Shown here: piece after piece, positions 28,553 through 37,130 of the stretch
Layout: each line of letters starts with the position of its first letter
Position numbering within the stretch: the first letter of the stretch is position 1
Assembly (NCBI RefSeq): GCF_000786655.1
Contig: NZ_JROM01000016.1
Coordinates: forward strand, 483,781-547,780
Direction: 5' to 3'
Length of the DNA: 64,000 bases
From: Kocuria marina
Lineage (GTDB): Bacteria; Actinomycetota; Actinomycetes; Actinomycetales; Micrococcaceae
The notes under the pieces: generated by a model
Database searches by the model: none
What the model was told of the DNA's origin: nothing
What the model saw: only the letters and a program-made list of their open reading frames with translations
Made by a program: the position numbers and the translations under genes

Positions 28553-28595
28553 CGTCCCCTCGTCACCCCCGGAAGCTGCGCCTCCGGGCCGCCGC

Positions 28596-29258
28596 TCAGG
28601 CCTGCGTGACCGTGGAGGGCTTGTTGATCTTGCGGGAGTCCAGCACCTGGTCGATGATGCCGTACTCCTGGGCCTCCTTGGCCGTGAGGATCTTGTCGCG
28701 TTCGATGTCGCGGTTGATCTCCTCCGCGGCCCTGTTGGTGTGCAGCGCCATGGTCTCCTCCAACCACGTGCGCATGCGCATGATCTCGTTGGCCTGGATC
28801 TCGATGTCCGAGGCCTGACCGCCGCCCTGGCCCTCCATGGCGGGCTGGTGGATCAGCACGCGCGCGTTGGGCAGCGCGAGGCGCTTACCGGGGGTGCCGC
28901 CCGCGAGCAGCACGGACGCCGCGGAGGCCGCCTGGCCCAGGCACACGGTCTGGATCTCGGGGCGGATGTACTGCATGGTGTCGTAGATGGCCGTCATGGC
29001 CGTGAACGAACCGCCCGGGGAGTTGATGTACATGGTGATGTCCCGGTCCGGGTCCTGGGACTCGAGCACGAGCAGCTGCGCCATGATGTCGTCCGCGGAG
29101 GTGTCATCCACCTGGACGCCCAGGAAGATGATCCGGTCCTCGAACAGCTTGGTGTACGGGTTCTGGCGGCGGTAGCCGTACGGGGTGCGTTCCTCGAAGT
29201 CCGGGATCACGTAGCGGCTGGTGGGCAACTGCGGTGCAGTGGCGTGAGGCAAGTTCAT
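28596..29258 (-). CDS. clpP2: ATP-dependent Clp protease proteolytic subunit ClpP2
   Basis: 220-residue serine protease subunit. Catalytic serine in CLGQAASAASVLLAGG, histidine in PNARVLIHQPAMEG, aspartate in the region [35 protein letters not shown] is the handle/strand signature. Actinobacteria carry two ClpP proteins that form a mixed tetradecamer; this is the second of the pair. It follows clpP1 by 49 bases. Confidence 0.96.
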   Translation of the reverse strand: MNLPHATAPQLPTSRYVIPDFEERTPYGYRRQNPYTKLFEDRIIFLGVQVDDTSADDIMAQLLVLESQDPDRDITMYINSPGGSFTAMTAIYDTMQYIRPEIQTVCLGQAASAASVLLAGGTPGKRLALPNARVLIHQPAMEGQGGGQASDIEIQANEIMRMRTWLEETMALHTNRAAEEINRDIERDKILTAKEAQEYGIIDQVLDSRKINKPSTVTQA

Positions 29259-29307
29259 TGGTCCGTCCTGAAAGTCTGTGGGTGGTCCGTGGCAGCTCGC
29301 GCGCTGC

Positions 29308-29961
29308 TTACTGGGAGTCCTTCATGGTTCCGCCGCCACCGGTCACGTTGCCGGCGGACTGGGCGATCTGGTCGAAGAATCCGTACTCCAGGGCGCGCTG
29401 GGCGTCGAACCAGTTGTCACGGTCGTTGTCGCGCAGGATGGTCTCGAGCGTCTGACCGGTCTGCTCCGCGGTCAGTTCCGCGAGGCGCTGTTTCATGGAC
29501 AGGATCAGCTCGGCCTGCACGCGGATGTCGGACGCGGTACCGCCCATGCCGCCCGAGGGCTGGTGCATGAGGATGCGCGCGTTGGGGGTCGCGTAGCGCT
29601 TGCCCTTGGTCCCGGAGGACAGCAGGAACTGCCCCATGGACGCGGCGAGGCCCGTGGCGACCGTGACGACGTCGTTGGGGATCAACTGCATGGTGTCGTA
29701 GATGGCCATGCCCGCCGTGACGGAACCGCCCGGGGAGTTGATGTAGAGGTAGATGTCCGCCTCGGGGTCCTCGGCGGAGAGCAACAGCATCTGCGAGCAG
29801 ATGAGGTTGGCGTTGGTGTCCCGCACCTCGGAACCCAACCAGATGATGCGTTCCTTGAGCAGTCGGTTGTAGACGTAGTCGTCCTGACCACCCGGCGCCA
29901 TGTCCTCCATACGCGGAGTGGCCGGTGCGGCACCGTACGGCTGAATGGGAGTGGAGGTCAT
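29308..29961 (-). CDS. clpP1: ATP-dependent Clp protease proteolytic subunit ClpP1
   Basis: 217 residues from the ATG preceded by GAGGG at 6 bases. Catalytic serine in [15 protein letters not shown], histidine in [16 protein letters not shown], and [19 protein letters not shown]. It starts with a longer N-terminus ([17 protein letters not shown]) than most ClpPs, probably processed. Upstream in-frame codons were excluded because they are Arg-rich and lack a ribosome binding site. First gene of clpP1-clpP2. Confidence 0.95.
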   Translation of the reverse strand: MTSTPIQPYGAAPATPRMEDMAPGGQDDYVYNRLLKERIIWLGSEVRDTNANLICSQMLLLSAEDPEADIYLYINSPGGSVTAGMAIYDTMQLIPNDVVTVATGLAASMGQFLLSSGTKGKRYATPNARILMHQPSGGMGGTASDIRVQAELILSMKQRLAELTAEQTGQTLETILRDNDRDNWFDAQRALEYGFFDQIAQSAGNVTGGGGTMKDSQ

Positions 29962-30040
29962 GAATGCCCTCTTTCTGCTGGACGGGTCCGGGTCGAACGA
30001 GCGCCGCCGAACCGAACCCATGAACACGTTCTGTCTCAGC

Positions 30041-30046
30041 AGCGTA
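30041..30046 (-). promoter_or_regulatory. Candidate -10 element (TACGCT) for clpP1
   Basis: TACGCT on the minus strand about 80 bases upstream of the clpP1 start and downstream of a ClgR-like dyad. No clear -35. Confidence 0.4.
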
Positions 30047-30083
30047 GTGCGCCGTCTCCCCGCGCACGCCCGGTGTTCCGCGG

Positions 30084-30103
30084 TGTTCGCTTCTGGCGCA
30101 TGG
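30084..30103 (-). promoter_or_regulatory. Possible ClgR operator upstream of clpP1
   Basis: On the minus strand CGCCAGAAGCGAAC resembles the core of the corynebacterial ClgR consensus CGCYNANRGCGWWS, with one mismatch. It lies just upstream of the predicted clpP1 -10, the position expected for this activator of clp genes. ClgR itself is not in the window. Confidence 0.4.
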
Positions 30104-30120
30104 TGGCACGCGGACAGCGA

Positions 30121-30163
30121 AACGCCACGACGTCCCCTCGGTGGAGGGGCTCGTCGTGGCGTT
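30121..30163 (-). terminator. Second of two tandem hairpins after tig
   Basis: AACGCCACGAC pairs with GTCGTGGCGTT (11 bp), enclosing an inner CCCCTC/GAGGGG helix. On the minus strand it is followed by TTTCG, the most U-like tail of the terminators here. Confidence 0.8.
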
Positions 30164-30174
30164 GCGCGGAGGCC

Positions 30175-30203
30175 GTTGGCACCCGGTTCACCCGGGTGCC
30201 AAC
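30175..30203 (-). terminator. First of two tandem hairpins after tig
   Basis: GTTGGCACCCGG pairs with CCGGGTGCCAAC over 12 bp with a 5-base loop, 8 bases after the tig stop codon. Confidence 0.75.
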
Positions 30204-30210
30204 GGGTGAC

Positions 30211-31614
30211 TCACTTGGTCTCGGCGGCCTCGTCGGTGGCAGCTTCGTCCGCGGCGGTCTCCTCGGAGACGGCCGGAGCGGACTCGGCCTCGGCACCCTG
30301 GTCGGCGGCGTCGTCGTCCGCGGAGCCCACGAACTTGGACAGGTCCACGGCTTTGCCGTTGGAGTCGGTGACGGTGGCGTACTCGAGGACCTTGGCCAGG
30401 GCCTTGCGGCGGCGCACCTCACCGACCATCATCCCGGCCTGGCCGGAGCCGTCCAGCATCTGTGCGAACTGGTTGGGGTCCATGCCGTACTGCTGGGACA
30501 TGTTAACGATGTAGTCGATCAGCTCGGACTGCTCCACGCCGACCTCTTCGGCCTCGGCCACGGCGTCCAGGATGATCTCGTTGCGGAACGCGGTCGCGGC
30601 GTTCTCACGGACCTCGGCACGGTGCTCCTCGGTGTCGTGACCGGGCTCGGCGGAGGCCTGGGCCTGCGGCGAGTCGAAGTGCTGGGTGACCTGCTCCTCG
30701 ATGACGTTCTCGGGGACCGGGACCTCGATGAGCTCCACGAGCTTCTCGAGCACCTTGTCACGGGCCTCGATGCCCTGCTCGACCGCGACGGACTCGGCGG
30801 CCTGCTTCTTCAGGTCCTCCTTGAGCTCATCGACGGTGTCGAACTCGGAGGCCAGCTGGGCGAACTCGTCGTCCACCTCGGGCAGTTCGCGTTCCTTCAC
30901 GGCCGTGACCTTGACCTTGACCGTGGCCTCGGCACCGGAGTGCTCGCCACCGGCCAGCGTGGTCTCGAACGTGGCGTCCTCACCGGCGGACAGGCCGGTC
31001 ACGGCCTCGTCGATGCCCTCGAGCATGGTGCCGGAGCCCACCTCGTAGGACAGGTCGTTGGCGGCGTCCACTTCCTCGCCGTCCACGAGCGCCTGCAGGT
31101 CGAGGGTCACGTGGTCACCCTCGGCCGCGGGGCGATCCACGGTCTTGAGGGTGCCGAAGCGACCGCGCAGCTCGTCCAGGGCCTTCTGCTCGTCCTCGGC
31201 GGAGGCCTCACGGGCGTCCACCTCGATCTTCAGACCCTTGTAGTCAGGCAGCTCGATCTCGGGACGGATGGCCACGGAGATCTCCACCTGGCTGTCGGCC
31301 TCGCGGTCGTCACCCTCCGGCTTGGAAAGCACCTCGACCTGGGGCTGCGACAGCGGGGTCAGCTCGTGCTCGGCGAGGGCCTGCTGATAGAAGTCGTTGA
31401 GCCCCTCGTTCAGGGCGTTCTCCACCACGAAGTCGAAGCCCACGCGCTGGTCGATGAGCTTGGAGGGCACCTTGCCCTTGCGGAAGCCGGGGATCTGGAT
31501 CTGCTCGGCCAGTTCCTTGTAGGTCTTCTGGACGAACGGCTTCAGATCCGCGTAAGCGATGTCAATGGTGATCTTCGCCTCGGTGGGGTTGAGTTTCTCG
31601 ACGGCGCTCTTCAC
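30211..31614 (-). CDS. tig: Trigger factor (ribosome-associated chaperone and peptidyl-prolyl isomerase)
   Basis: Binds nascent chains at the ribosome exit. About 467 residues. Ribosome-binding signature in the N-terminal domain [23 protein letters not shown]-type PPIase region around residues 150-240 ([32 protein letters not shown]); helical C-terminal domain and an acidic Ala/Glu-rich tail. The GTG giving [14 protein letters not shown] was chosen because that is the usual family N-terminus and AGGAG lies 11 bases before it; a GTG four codons upstream overlaps the AGGAG. Separated from clpP1P2 by two terminators, although the genes are functionally linked. Confidence 0.95.
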   Translation of the reverse strand: MKSAVEKLNPTEAKITIDIAYADLKPFVQKTYKELAEQIQIPGFRKGKVPSKLIDQRVGFDFVVENALNEGLNDFYQQALAEHELTPLSQPQVEVLSKPEGDDREADSQVEISVAIRPEIELPDYKGLKIEVDAREASAEDEQKALDELRGRFGTLKTVDRPAAEGDHVTLDLQALVDGEEVDAANDLSYEVGSGTMLEGIDEAVTGLSAGEDATFETTLAGGEHSGAEATVKVKVTAVKERELPEVDDEFAQLASEFDTVDELKEDLKKQAAESVAVEQGIEARDKVLEKLVELIEVPVPENVIEEQVTQHFDSPQAQASAEPGHDTEEHRAEVRENAATAFRNEIILDAVAEAEEVGVEQSELIDYIVNMSQQYGMDPNQFAQMLDGSGQAGMMVGEVRRRKALAKVLEYATVTDSNGKAVDLSKFVGSADDDAADQGAEAESAPAVSEETAADEAATDEAAETK

Positions 31615-31718
31615 TTCCGCTGTCACTCCTGGGGTCGATGGGTACTTGCTACAACGGACCGGGGTCGGTCCGGCCGGTCAACGAGCGCCGCAACGCGACG
31701 CGCTGCAACGCTCAGACG

Positions 31719-31791
31719 TCGGGGTGACAGGACTCGAACCTGCGATCTCCTGCTCCCAAAGCAGGCGCGCTAGCCACTGCGCTACACCCCG
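31719..31791 (-). tRNA. tRNA-Pro (anticodon TGG)
   Basis: Minus strand folds as a 73-base cloverleaf. The acceptor CGGGGTG pairs with CACCCCG, D-arm GCGC/GCGC, anticodon loop TTTGGGA reading CCA, T-arm CAGG with TTCGAGT loop. CCA is not encoded. Divergent from tRNA-Gly. Confidence 0.95.
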
Positions 31792-31850
31792 TGATCACGT
31801 GCCCGACACGCGCTCCGTTTCGTCTCCGCCCGTGGACGGAACGAGGTCGA

Positions 31851-31872
31851 CGGCTCGCCCGCGGGCGAGCCG
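31851..31872. repeat. Perfect 22-bp palindrome between the divergent tRNA genes
   Basis: Two 11-base arms (CGGCTCGCCCG and its complement) meet without a spacer. It lies 60 bases upstream of tRNA-Pro, downstream of a TAGACT -10 candidate on the minus strand (31883-31888), so it may be in the tRNA precursor leader or act as a protein site. Confidence 0.7.
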
Positions 31873-31935
31873 ACATCACGACAGTCTATCGTGTCGCGGC
31901 CCCGCACCCGGCAACCGGGTGGTAGAACCCGGTGA

Positions 31936-31965
31936 TTGGCACGGTTTCTGGGGCTCGTGTACTCT
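31936..31965 (+). promoter_or_regulatory. Promoter of tRNA-Gly
   Basis: TTGGCA and TACTCT separated by 18 bases, ending 12 bases before the mature tRNA 5' end. Confidence 0.6.
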
Positions 31966-31977
31966 TTCAACGTCCCC

Positions 31978-32048
31978 GGGGATGTAGCTCAATGGTAGAG
32001 CCCCAGTCTTCCAAACTGGCTACGCGGGTTCGATTCCCGTCATCCCCT
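31978..32048 (+). tRNA. tRNA-Gly (anticodon TCC)
   Basis: 71-base cloverleaf. Acceptor GGGGATG/CATCCCC, D-arm GCTC/GAGC, anticodon arm CCAGT-CTTCCAA-ACTGG with anticodon TCC reading GGA, T-arm GCGGG/CCCGT with TTCGATT. CCA is not encoded. Confidence 0.97.
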
Positions 32049-32058
32049 CAGCGATCCC

Positions 32059-32096
32059 CGAAACCCCGCTGTACCCGTGTGCGCCGCGGGGTTTCG
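32059..32096 (+). terminator. Terminator of tRNA-Gly
   Basis: 11-bp perfect inverted repeat (CGAAACCCCGC with GCGGGGTTTCG, loop of 16) beginning 10 bases after the tRNA. Confidence 0.75.
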
Positions 32097-32193
32097 TCGT
32101 TCCCGCGACCCTTCTCCCGACACCCCCCGGAAGACTCTCGCAGTACGACGCCGCGTCGAACCGGAGCGGGCACACGGTGGGTGCGAGGCCGCA

Positions 32194-33117
32194 TCACGCC
32201 TGGCAGCTCGGGCACCAGTAGAGCCCCCGCCCGTTGAGGTCGCGCTTGAGCACGGTGGTCCCGCACCGCAGGCACGGCTGCCCGTGGCGGTGGTAGACGT
32301 AGTTCGCATGCTCGGGCCATGCCTCGGTGTCCGGGATGTCGGGGCGGTCCGCCGGATCCGTGGTGATGATCCGGCCCACGCGCACCCCCACGGCCATGAG
32401 CGTCACGTTCTCCTCCCACAGCCCGAGCAGGTCCTCGCGGGTCAGCGAGGCTCCGGGCGTCATGGGGTTCACACCCCGGCGGAACAGGGACTCCGCCCGG
32501 AAGATGTTGCCGATCCCCGACACCACGTTCTGCTCCATGAGCAGCACGCCGATCGCCCGCTTGCTCCTGGCCGCGGCACGCAGGAACGGTTCCGGATCGG
32601 CCTGCGGGTCCAGGGGGTCCGGTCCCAGCTTGGCCTCCGCGGCCCGCGCTTCCTCCGGTGTCTCCACCGTGCACAGGGCCGGCCCGCGTAGATCCGCCCA
32701 CCCGTGCTCGCCAGCCAACCGGGCCCGCACGGCACCGACCGGGGGCTCGGGAACGACCCGTCCGGCGTCGTCGTACGCGACTGCCGATTCCTCCGCGGAG
32801 CCGGACTCGCGCTCCCCCACGCGGCGCGGGGCGCCGATCGAGGACGCCGCCGCGAACTGCTCGTCCCCCGCGAAACTCCACGCGCCGTAGATGCCGAGGT
32901 GCGAACGCATGACCACGACGTCGTCCGGATCACAGGGCGCCGCGAAGTCCAGGTAGAGGTGCTTGCCGTGGGCGCGGGCGCACGTCAGGACGCGCCCGTC
33001 CAGCACGGCGGCACCCGCGGCGAAGCGGCCCTGGGGACTCGTGACGCGCAACCGCTGGCCCACGAACAGGTCCCCGAGCTGACGCCCGAGGCGGTGGATC
33101 GAGTGGCCCTCGGGCAC
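32194..33117 (-). CDS. nei: Fpg/Nei-family DNA glycosylase/AP lyase
   Basis: Removes oxidised bases, mainly pyrimidines in the Nei branch. 307 residues. Begins MPEGHSIHRLGRQL with Pro2 as the Schiff-base nucleophile and Glu3; the Lys of the N-terminal beta sheet is in HGKHLYLDF; the helix-two-turn-helix region follows (VVSGIGNIFRAESLFRRGVNP); the zinc finger is C-x2-C-x16-C-x2-C (PCLRCGTTVLKRDLNG to WCPSC). The PEGH start points to Nei2/Nei rather than Fpg. An Asp/Glu-rich insertion around 90-130 makes it longer than most. Follows rpiB by 15 bases. Confidence 0.93.
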   Translation of the reverse strand: MPEGHSIHRLGRQLGDLFVGQRLRVTSPQGRFAAGAAVLDGRVLTCARAHGKHLYLDFAAPCDPDDVVVMRSHLGIYGAWSFAGDEQFAAASSIGAPRRVGERESGSAEESAVAYDDAGRVVPEPPVGAVRARLAGEHGWADLRGPALCTVETPEEARAAEAKLGPDPLDPQADPEPFLRAAARSKRAIGVLLMEQNVVSGIGNIFRAESLFRRGVNPMTPGASLTREDLLGLWEENVTLMAVGVRVGRIITTDPADRPDIPDTEAWPEHANYVYHRHGQPCLRCGTTVLKRDLNGRGLYWCPSCQA

Positions 33118-33132
33118 GTCCGACGCCCCCGC

Positions 33133-33645
33133 TCAGTCCTGCGTGTACGGGCGGACCGGGACCTCGGAGAGGTGGCCCGCGATGTCCCCGGTGCGCTCGA
33201 ACTCGGCGAGCTGCTCGATCCGGCGCACGTGACGGGACTCCCCCGAGAACGGCTCGGCGAGGAAGATCCGCACGAGCTCCAGGGCCTCGTCGTTGCCGTG
33301 CTGGCGCCCGCCGATCGCGATCACCTGGGCGTCGTTGTGCTGCCGGGCCAGCCGGGCGGTGTCCTCGTTCCATACGAGGGCCGCGCGGATCCCCCGGACC
33401 AGGTTGGCTGCCATCTGCTCGCCGTTACCGGAACCGCCCAGCACGATGCCGAGCGAGTCCAGACCGTTCTCGCGGTCCTCGCGGACCCCCTGGGCGGCAC
33501 TGATGCAGAACGCGGGGTAGTCGTCCGCGGCGTCGTAGACCGCGGGGCCGTGGTCGATCATCTCGTAACCGTCCTCGCTCAGCCGCTGCATGAGGAAGTG
33601 GGACAGCTCGAGGCCTGCGTGGTCGGTGGCAATGTGCACGCGCAT
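33133..33645 (-). CDS. rpiB: Ribose-5-phosphate isomerase B
   Basis: Interconverts ribose 5-phosphate and ribulose 5-phosphate. 170 residues. MRVHIATDHAGLELSHFL and the phosphate-binding GGSGNGEQMAANLVRGIRAAL are diagnostic; the E of GNGEQ matches the actinobacterial RpiB type that uses glutamate rather than cysteine as the base. AGGAG lies about 12 bases before the ATG. Heads a two-gene operon with nei and diverges from pepN. Confidence 0.95.
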   Translation of the reverse strand: MRVHIATDHAGLELSHFLMQRLSEDGYEMIDHGPAVYDAADDYPAFCISAAQGVREDRENGLDSLGIVLGGSGNGEQMAANLVRGIRAALVWNEDTARLARQHNDAQVIAIGGRQHGNDEALELVRIFLAEPFSGESRHVRRIEQLAEFERTGDIAGHLSEVPVRPYTQD

Positions 33646-33942
33646 GGGACGTCAGCAACTCCTGGACGGGGTGGTCGCGGGGCAACCGGCACGTCTGCTC
33701 CGCGACGGGGAAAGGGTCGCCTCCACCTTAGCCGTCGATCCCACCGGCGCGGGCGCTCCCGAGGTCGGCGCCCGGCAAGGGAACAGGACGGCGGAGGGGG
33801 CGTGCCGTCGCAGCATGTGTGCGCGGAAGAACGCGGGACCGAGTCCGCGGCGCGGGGCCCGCGGCGGGACTTGCGACGGCTGCCATAATGGCAAGATGCC
33901 CCGCGCGGGCATCGAATTGTCGTCGAGGAGAGGAACGCCGCT
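33646..33942. other. Intergenic region between rpiB and pepN
   Basis: About 297 bases. It contains a CATAAT -10 candidate (33884-33889) centred in the small palindrome TGCCAT-A-ATGGCA, about 55 bases upstream of the pepN start, which probably drives pepN. The rest shows no feature I can support; the frames crossing it have shadow composition. Confidence 0.5.
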
Positions 33943-36531
33943 GTGCCCGGAACGAACCTGACCCGAGCGGAGGCCGCCGAGCGCGCGCGGATCATCTCGG
34001 TCCAGTCCTACCACGTGGATCTGGACCTCACGGGGGACCCCGAGACCTTCCGGGCGCGCACCACGGTGACGTTCGATGCCGAAGCGGGAGCGCACACGTT
34101 CATCGACGCGATCACCGCGTCCGTGGACTCGGTGACCCTCAACGGCACCTCCCTGGACCCCGCGCAGGTCAGCGACGGCGAGCGCATCGACCTGCCCGAT
34201 CTCGCCGAGCACAACGAGCTCGTGGTGGACTCCCGGATGTACTACATGAACACGGGCGAGGGCCTGCACCGGTTCGTGGATCCCGTGGACGATCAGGTGT
34301 ACCTCTACACCCAGTTCGAGGTCGCGGACACCCGCCGGATGTTCCCGGTGTTCGAACAGCCCGATCTCAAGGCCACGTTCCGGTTCGCGGTCACCGCACC
34401 CGCCGACTGGGACGTGGTGTCCAACCAGCCCACCCCGGAACCCTTCCCAGTGGCGGACGGCGTGGCCCGGTGGGAGTTCTCCCCCACCCCCGTGATCTCG
34501 TGCTACATCACCGCGTTGATCGCGGGCCCCTACGTCAAGACCAGGGACAGCCTGGTCTCCTCGGACGGACGCACCATCGAGCTGGGCCTGTTCGCGCGCC
34601 GCTCCCTGTTCGAGTACGTGGACGCCGAGGAGATGTTCGAGGTCACCAAGCAGGGCTTCGAGTTCTTCGAGTCCCAGTTCGGGGTGCCCTACCCCTTCGA
34701 GAAGTACGACCAGCTCTTCGTGCCGCAGTTCAACGCCGGCGCCATGGAGAACGCGGGCGCGGTGACCTTCGTGGAGTCCTACGTCTTCCGCTCCAAGCCG
34801 GCGCAGGCCCGCGTGGAGCGCCGCGCGATCACCGTGCTGCACGAGCTCGCGCACATGTGGTTCGGGGACCTCGTGACCATGCGCTGGTGGAACGACCTGT
34901 GGCTGAATGAGTCCTTCGCCGAGTACATGTCCACGCTCGCGTGCGCGCAGAACACCCGGTACACCAACGCGTGGACCACGTTCGCGGCCGGGGAGAAGTC
35001 CTGGGGCTACGAACAGGACCAGCTGCCCACCACCCACCCCATCAAGGCCGAGATCCCGGACCTCGAGGCGGTGCTCGTGAACTTCGACGGCATCACCTAC
35101 GCCAAGGGTGCCTCGGTGCTCAAGCAGCTCGTGGCCTGGGTGGGCCAGGAGGAGTTCATGGCGGGGCTCAACCGCTACTTCGGCAAGCACGCGTGGTCCA
35201 ACACGGAGCTCTCGGACCTGATGGTCGAGCTCGAGGCGGCCAGCGGGCGCGACCTGACCGACTGGTCCGCGCGCTGGCTCGAGACCGCGGGCGTGAACAC
35301 CCTGGTGCCGCAGGTCGAGGCCGATGACGATGGCGTCATCACATCCTTCCGGATCGAGCAGCTGGGCCAGGACGGCCATCCCACCCTGCGGCCCCACCGC
35401 GTGGCCGTGGGCTTCTACGACCACCGTGAGGACACCGGACTGCTGAGCCGCACGTTCCGCGTGGAGCTGGACGTGGACGGCGAGTTCACCGACGTCCCGC
35501 AGCTCGTGGGTCGCGAACTCCCGGACCTGGTGCTGCTCAACGACGACGACCTCGCCTACGCCAAGATCCGCCTGGACGAGTGCTCCCTGGCCACGGCCAC
35601 CACCCACCTCGGAGACTTCGAGGAGTCGTTGCCCCGCTCGCTCGTGTGGGCCGCGGCGTGGGACTCCGTGCACGACGGCGTGAGCCCGGCGCGCGACTAC
35701 GTGGACCTCGTGCTCTCCAACGTGGGCCACGAGACCGACTCCACGGCCGTACAGGTGCAGCTGCGCCAGCTGGACGTGGCCCTGGACCGCTACCTCGCCC
35801 CCGAGCACGCGGACGAGGTCCGGGCCCGGGCCGCGGACACCCTGTGGGATCTCACGGCCGCCGCGGAGGCGGGCTCCGACCACCAGTGGCAGTTCTTCCG
35901 GGCCTTCCTGCGCCGGGCGTGCACCGAGGCGCATTTCGATCGCATCGAGGGTTTCTTCGACGGGGGCGTCCCCGAGGGGATCGAACTGGACACGGACACC
36001 CGTTGGGCCGTGCTGATCGCGCTCGTCGCGGCAGGCCGCAAGGGCGCCGAGGACGTCGACCGTGCGCTGGCCGAGGACAACACCGAAACCGGTGCGATCG
36101 CCGCGGCCACCGCGCGCGCCGCGATCCCCACCCCGGAGGCCAAGGCCGAGGCGTGGCGGCTCATTGTGGACGAGGGTGCACTGCCCAACTCCCAGCAGCA
36201 GGCGGCCATCGCCGGGTTCTTCCGCGTGCACGACGACGCCCTGGTCACCCCGTACGCCTCACGCTACTTCGACTCCGTCACGGGTGTGTGGACCGAGCGC
36301 ACGCACGAACTCGCGCAGCAGATCGCCGTGGGACTGTTCCCCCGGGCCGTCGCCCAGGAAACGGTGGACGCCGCCCAGGCGTTCCTCGACCGGTTGGACC
36401 CGGCCCTGTCCGGGTTGCGGCGGATCGTGTTGGAACGCCAGGACGCCGCGCGCCGCGCAGTGCGCGCCCAGGCCGTGGACGCCGCGGCGGTGCAGGACAC
36501 CACGGCCCACACCCCGGAGGCCGACCGATGA
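33943..36531 (+). CDS. pepN: Aminopeptidase N (M1 family zinc metallopeptidase)
   Basis: Cytoplasmic broad-specificity aminopeptidase of 862 residues. Exopeptidase motif GAMENAGAVTF near 265, zinc site H-E-x2-H-x18-E in VLHELAHMWFGD near 299 and LNESFAEYMSTL near 322. ERAP1-like C-terminal helical domain present. GTG start with GAGGAGAGG upstream. The final codons overlap the globin gene by an ATGA. Confidence 0.96.
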   Translation: MPGTNLTRAEAAERARIISVQSYHVDLDLTGDPETFRARTTVTFDAEAGAHTFIDAITASVDSVTLNGTSLDPAQVSDGERIDLPDLAEHNELVVDSRMYYMNTGEGLHRFVDPVDDQVYLYTQFEVADTRRMFPVFEQPDLKATFRFAVTAPADWDVVSNQPTPEPFPVADGVARWEFSPTPVISCYITALIAGPYVKTRDSLVSSDGRTIELGLFARRSLFEYVDAEEMFEVTKQGFEFFESQFGVPYPFEKYDQLFVPQFNAGAMENAGAVTFVESYVFRSKPAQARVERRAITVLHELAHMWFGDLVTMRWWNDLWLNESFAEYMSTLACAQNTRYTNAWTTFAAGEKSWGYEQDQLPTTHPIKAEIPDLEAVLVNFDGITYAKGASVLKQLVAWVGQEEFMAGLNRYFGKHAWSNTELSDLMVELEAASGRDLTDWSARWLETAGVNTLVPQVEADDDGVITSFRIEQLGQDGHPTLRPHRVAVGFYDHREDTGLLSRTFRVELDVDGEFTDVPQLVGRELPDLVLLNDDDLAYAKIRLDECSLATATTHLGDFEESLPRSLVWAAAWDSVHDGVSPARDYVDLVLSNVGHETDSTAVQVQLRQLDVALDRYLAPEHADEVRARAADTLWDLTAAAEAGSDHQWQFFRAFLRRACTEAHFDRIEGFFDGGVPEGIELDTDTRWAVLIALVAAGRKGAEDVDRALAEDNTETGAIAAATARAAIPTPEAKAEAWRLIVDEGALPNSQQQAAIAGFFRVHDDALVTPYASRYFDSVTGVWTERTHELAQQIAVGLFPRAVAQETVDAAQAFLDRLDPALSGLRRIVLERQDAARRAVRAQAVDAAAVQDTTAHTPEADR

Positions 36532-37070
36532 GTGGGACGCAGGACTCTTCCCAGCCACTCGACCCGCAGGCCGCTGCTCCGGCGGGGCGGCGCACCTTCA
36601 CGCTGGGTGCGGTGGGGTCCCGGTCGGCCGCCGGCTCGGTGACCCAGCCCCCACAACAGGTGGGGGACGCGCGGGGCGTGGCCGAAGCGGCGTCGTCGGA
36701 CTCGTTCTACGCCCAGGTGGGCGGGCACGAGACGTTCGCCAAGCTCACCCGGGAGTTCTACGCGCGCGTGGCGCAGGACCCCGATTTCAAGGCGCTGTAC
36801 CCCGAGGAGGACCTGGGACCCGCGGAGGAGCGGCTGCGGATGTTCCTGGAGCAGTACTGGGGCGGGCCCACCACCTACTCCGAGCAGCGCGGGCACCCCC
36901 GGCTGCGGATGCGCCACGCCCCGTTCCCCGTGGACACGTGGGCGCGAGAGACGTGGTTGACGCACATGCGCGCGGCCATGGACACCCTGGAGCTGTCCCC
37001 GCTACACGACGGCATCATGTGGGACTACTTCGACCGCGCCGCCCACGCGATGGTCAACCGCCCCGGCTGA
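36528..37070 (+). CDS. glbO: Group II truncated hemoglobin (GlbO-like)
   Basis: 180 residues: a disordered Pro/Ala-rich N-terminal extension of about 55 residues and then a truncated globin (SFYAQVGGHETFAKLTREFYARVAQDP, ALYPEEDLGPAEERLRMFLEQYWGG, HPRLRMRHAPFPV). LRMRHAPF holds the proximal histidine and flanking residues typical of group II trHbs; PEED and YWGGP are also family marks. Implicated in oxygen/NO chemistry. The ATG overlaps the pepN stop. The long N-terminal extension is not usual for GlbO (about 130 residues). Confidence 0.93.
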   Translation: MSGTQDSSQPLDPQAAAPAGRRTFTLGAVGSRSAAGSVTQPPQQVGDARGVAEAASSDSFYAQVGGHETFAKLTREFYARVAQDPDFKALYPEEDLGPAEERLRMFLEQYWGGPTTYSEQRGHPRLRMRHAPFPVDTWARETWLTHMRAAMDTLELSPLHDGIMWDYFDRAAHAMVNRPG

Positions 37071-37130
37071 GGCGTTCTCCTCGCAAGCCGGGCCCGGTCC
37101 CGGCACTGCCTTACCGGGCGGGGCCGGGTC

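Noticed and set aside
33652..36231. Open frame of 859 codons opposite pepN
   Set aside because: Shadow; pepN has the full zinc-peptidase signature.
37071..37130. Imperfect GC-rich inverted repeat between the globin gene and the uncharacterised gene
   Set aside because: Arms pair only with bulges and the region is almost pure G and C, so chance pairing cannot be excluded.
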